Part shown: one piece after another, positions 5,114-6,403 of the stretch | Numbering within the stretch: position 1 is the stretch's first letter | Layout of the letters: every line of letters starts with the position of its first letter | Assembly: GCA_004525875.1 (NCBI GenBank) | Contig: SPBQ01000140.1 | Location: forward strand, 1-6,403 | Source of the DNA: Myxococcales bacterium | Lineage (GTDB): Bacteria; Desulfobacterota_B; Binatia; UBA1149; SPBQ01 | DNA length: 6,403 bases | Direction: 5' to 3' | Position numbers and translations under genes: made by a program | Notes under the pieces: model-generated | Told to the model about the DNA's origin: nothing | Databases searched by the model: none | What the model saw: only the letters and a program-made list of their open reading frames with translations

Positions 5114-6287
5114 GCGGACGCGCCGCGCTCTCGTCGTAATAGCCATCCTCGCGTGGGCCGTGCTGTGTCTGGCCGCGTTCTTAGCGACTCCGACACTCGT
5201 CGATCGTGCCGTCAACCGCGTCCACAGCCGGGGCGACACCCCGGCTGCATCAGTCGAAGCGATCGCGCTGCACGCGCGACTCCTGATCGCCGACCTGCAC
5301 GCGGACTCCCTGCTCTGGCCGCGCGACCTGACCCAGCGCAGCAGCCGTGGCCACGTCGACTTGCCGCGCCTGCTCGAGGGCCGCGTCGCGATCCAGGTCT
5401 TCGGCGTCGTGACGAAGGTTCCGTTGATCCCCAACCTCGAGCGCAACGACGACGACGCCGATCTCATCACGCTGCTGGCCATGGCGTCGCGCTGGCCGCG
5501 ACAAACATGGTCGCGGCCGCTCGAGCGTGCCTTGTTCCAGGCCCGGCGGCTGCGCGAGCTCGCGGCCGCCTCGGCCGGTCGCCTCGTGGTGATCGAGCGT
5601 CGGTCGCAGCTCGATGAATTGCTGGCGGCGCGCGAGCAAGGGCGAGACGTGCTCGGCGCGCTGCTGGGCGTCGAGGGCGCGCACGCACTGGAAGGCGACG
5701 TTGCCGGCGTCGACCGGCTCTTCGGCGCGGGTGTGCGGATGATGTCGCCGTCGCACTTCTTCGACACCCGTGTAGGCGGCTCCGCCCACGGCGTCGCCAA
5801 GGGCGGCCTGAGCGCGCTCGGACGAAGCGTCGTCCGAAGGATGGAGGAGCTCGGCGTGACGATCGATCTCGCCCATGCTTCGGCAACGACGATCGAGGAC
5901 GTGACCGCCATCGCGACGCGACCCGTGGTCATCTCGCACACGGGCGTTCGCGGCACCTGCGACGGTACCCGCAACCTGGAGGACCGCCACGTGCGCGCGG
6001 TTGCAACCGGCGGCGGCGTCATCGGCATCGGCTACTGGAAGACCGCCGTCTGCGGCTCGGACGTAAGCGCCATTGCGCGAGCGGTCCGCTACACCGCCGA
6101 TCTCGTCGGCCACCGACACGTCGCACTGGGTTCGGATTTCGACGGCGCTGTGGCCGTGCCGTTCGACGCTTCCGGCCTGGCGCTGCTCGTCGATGCACTC
6201 CTCGACGAAGGGTTCACCCACAGCGAGATCGCCGACGTCATGGGCCGCAACGTCGTGCGCGTTCTATCGGCCAACCTCCCGGAGTGA
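5088..6287 (+). CDS. Membrane-anchored M19 (renal) dipeptidase family zinc peptidase
   Basis: This 399-residue metallopeptidase of family M19 cleaves dipeptides with broad specificity in studied members; some relatives act on D-residues. Residues 14-37 form one hydrophobic segment preceded by Arg/Lys, an N-terminal anchor or uncleaved signal that places the catalytic domain outside the cytoplasm. The binuclear zinc ligands are all present: H71 and D73 (DLHAD), E196 (GVEGAH), H263 (DLAHAS) and H284 (ISHTG). Substrate-binding R295 (TRNLED) and the catalytic GSDFDG (348-353) are also conserved. The start is TTG 5088, the only start codon placed just before the basic-hydrophobic segment. The frame stays open upstream to GTG 4977, but that stretch lies antiphase inside the PPOX gene and looks non-native. 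With the TTG start it overlaps the PPOX gene by 26 bases, which suggests translational coupling. No terminator was seen after its stop. Confidence 0.88.
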   Translation: MKPAAARTERTRRALVVIAILAWAVLCLAAFLATPTLVDRAVNRVHSRGDTPAASVEAIALHARLLIADLHADSLLWPRDLTQRSSRGHVDLPRLLEGRVAIQVFGVVTKVPLIPNLERNDDDADLITLLAMASRWPRQTWSRPLERALFQARRLRELAAASAGRLVVIERRSQLDELLAAREQGRDVLGALLGVEGAHALEGDVAGVDRLFGAGVRMMSPSHFFDTRVGGSAHGVAKGGLSALGRSVVRRMEELGVTIDLAHASATTIEDVTAIATRPVVISHTGVRGTCDGTRNLEDRHVRAVATGGGVIGIGYWKTAVCGSDVSAIARAVRYTADLVGHRHVALGSDFDGAVAVPFDASGLALLVDALLDEGFTHSEIADVMGRNVVRVLSANLPE

Positions 6288-6309
6288 GCGCGATCGGCTC
6301 GGGCGAGCG

Positions 6310-6403
6310 TCAGAAGCGCACAGCCAGCGCCGTCACGAACACGGTCTTGTTGTTGCCGGCGGTCGAGGGATTGTCGTCGTTGACCTCCGAGAGCCGCATG
6401 CGC
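6310..6403 (-). CDS. C-terminal end of an outer-membrane beta-barrel protein, partial
   Basis: On the minus strand a frame enters from the right edge and ends at TGA (6310-6312) with NNKTVFVTALAVRF. Alternating hydrophobic residues and a final Phe are the beta-signal recognised by the BAM assembly machinery, as in porins and other outer-membrane barrels. About 30 codons are visible, too few to name the family. It converges with the dipeptidase gene over a 22-base gap that lacks a clear terminator (only a short GCTCG/CGAGC palindrome at about 6296-6307). It is the best sign in the window of a two-membrane cell envelope. Confidence 0.6.
   Translation of the reverse strand, partial: RMRLSEVNDDNPSTAGNNKTVFVTALAVRF

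Noticed and set aside
4370..6028. 552-codon minus-strand open frame opposite the PPOX and dipeptidase genes
   Set aside because: Low-complexity Arg/Ser/Ala composition typical of antisense GC-rich frames. The plus-strand genes carry clear family motifs.
5250..6221. 323-codon minus-strand open frame
   Set aside because: Antisense shadow of the M19 dipeptidase with no recognisable motif.

Overview
The window reads as a high-GC Gram-negative (diderm) genome, outside the well-studied model groups. The diderm inference rests on a gene tail at the right edge that ends in the terminal aromatic residue typical of outer-membrane beta-barrels. The mix of an F420-type PPOX protein, an M19 dipeptidase, a SnoaL-like protein and a secreted esterase carrying lysine/cysteine-rich helical modules recalls Desulfobacterota or Binatota-like soil lineages. 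That placement is inference from gene style only; no marker gene is present.

Left third (1-2371): a TauE/SafE permease (minus strand, cut by the window edge) is divergent from a short ferric-reductase-like membrane protein. That protein lacks the C-terminal half of its fold and runs convergently into the 3' end of a SnoaL-like gene. Next comes a class III nucleotide cyclase gene, read from a small AT-rich promoter region. It is intact except for one in-frame amber codon directly after the first metal-binding Asp. A 20-codon tail that looks like a gene remnant follows. Several damaged genes close together make this zone look like it is decaying or recently rearranged.

Middle (2372-4697): a 372-base non-coding region carries a consensus -35 box, a perfect 12-bp palindrome over the putative -10, and a further inverted repeat in the leader. 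It leads into the centrepiece, a 627-residue secreted protein. This has a signal peptide, then two diverged copies of a cysteine/lysine-rich helical module, then a pectin-acetylesterase/Notum-type serine hydrolase with a recognisable Ser-Asp-His triad. A strong intrinsic terminator with a GGAA tetraloop closes the unit.

Right third (4718-6403): a PPOX-fold, probably F420- or flavin-binding protein overlaps a membrane-anchored M19 dipeptidase that probably starts at TTG, so the two form a likely translationally coupled pair. They converge on the tail of an outer-membrane beta-barrel gene. No tRNA, rRNA, CRISPR array, insertion sequence or complete defence system was seen. The strongest candidates for something undescribed are the duplicated module fused to the esterase and its operator-like promoter.
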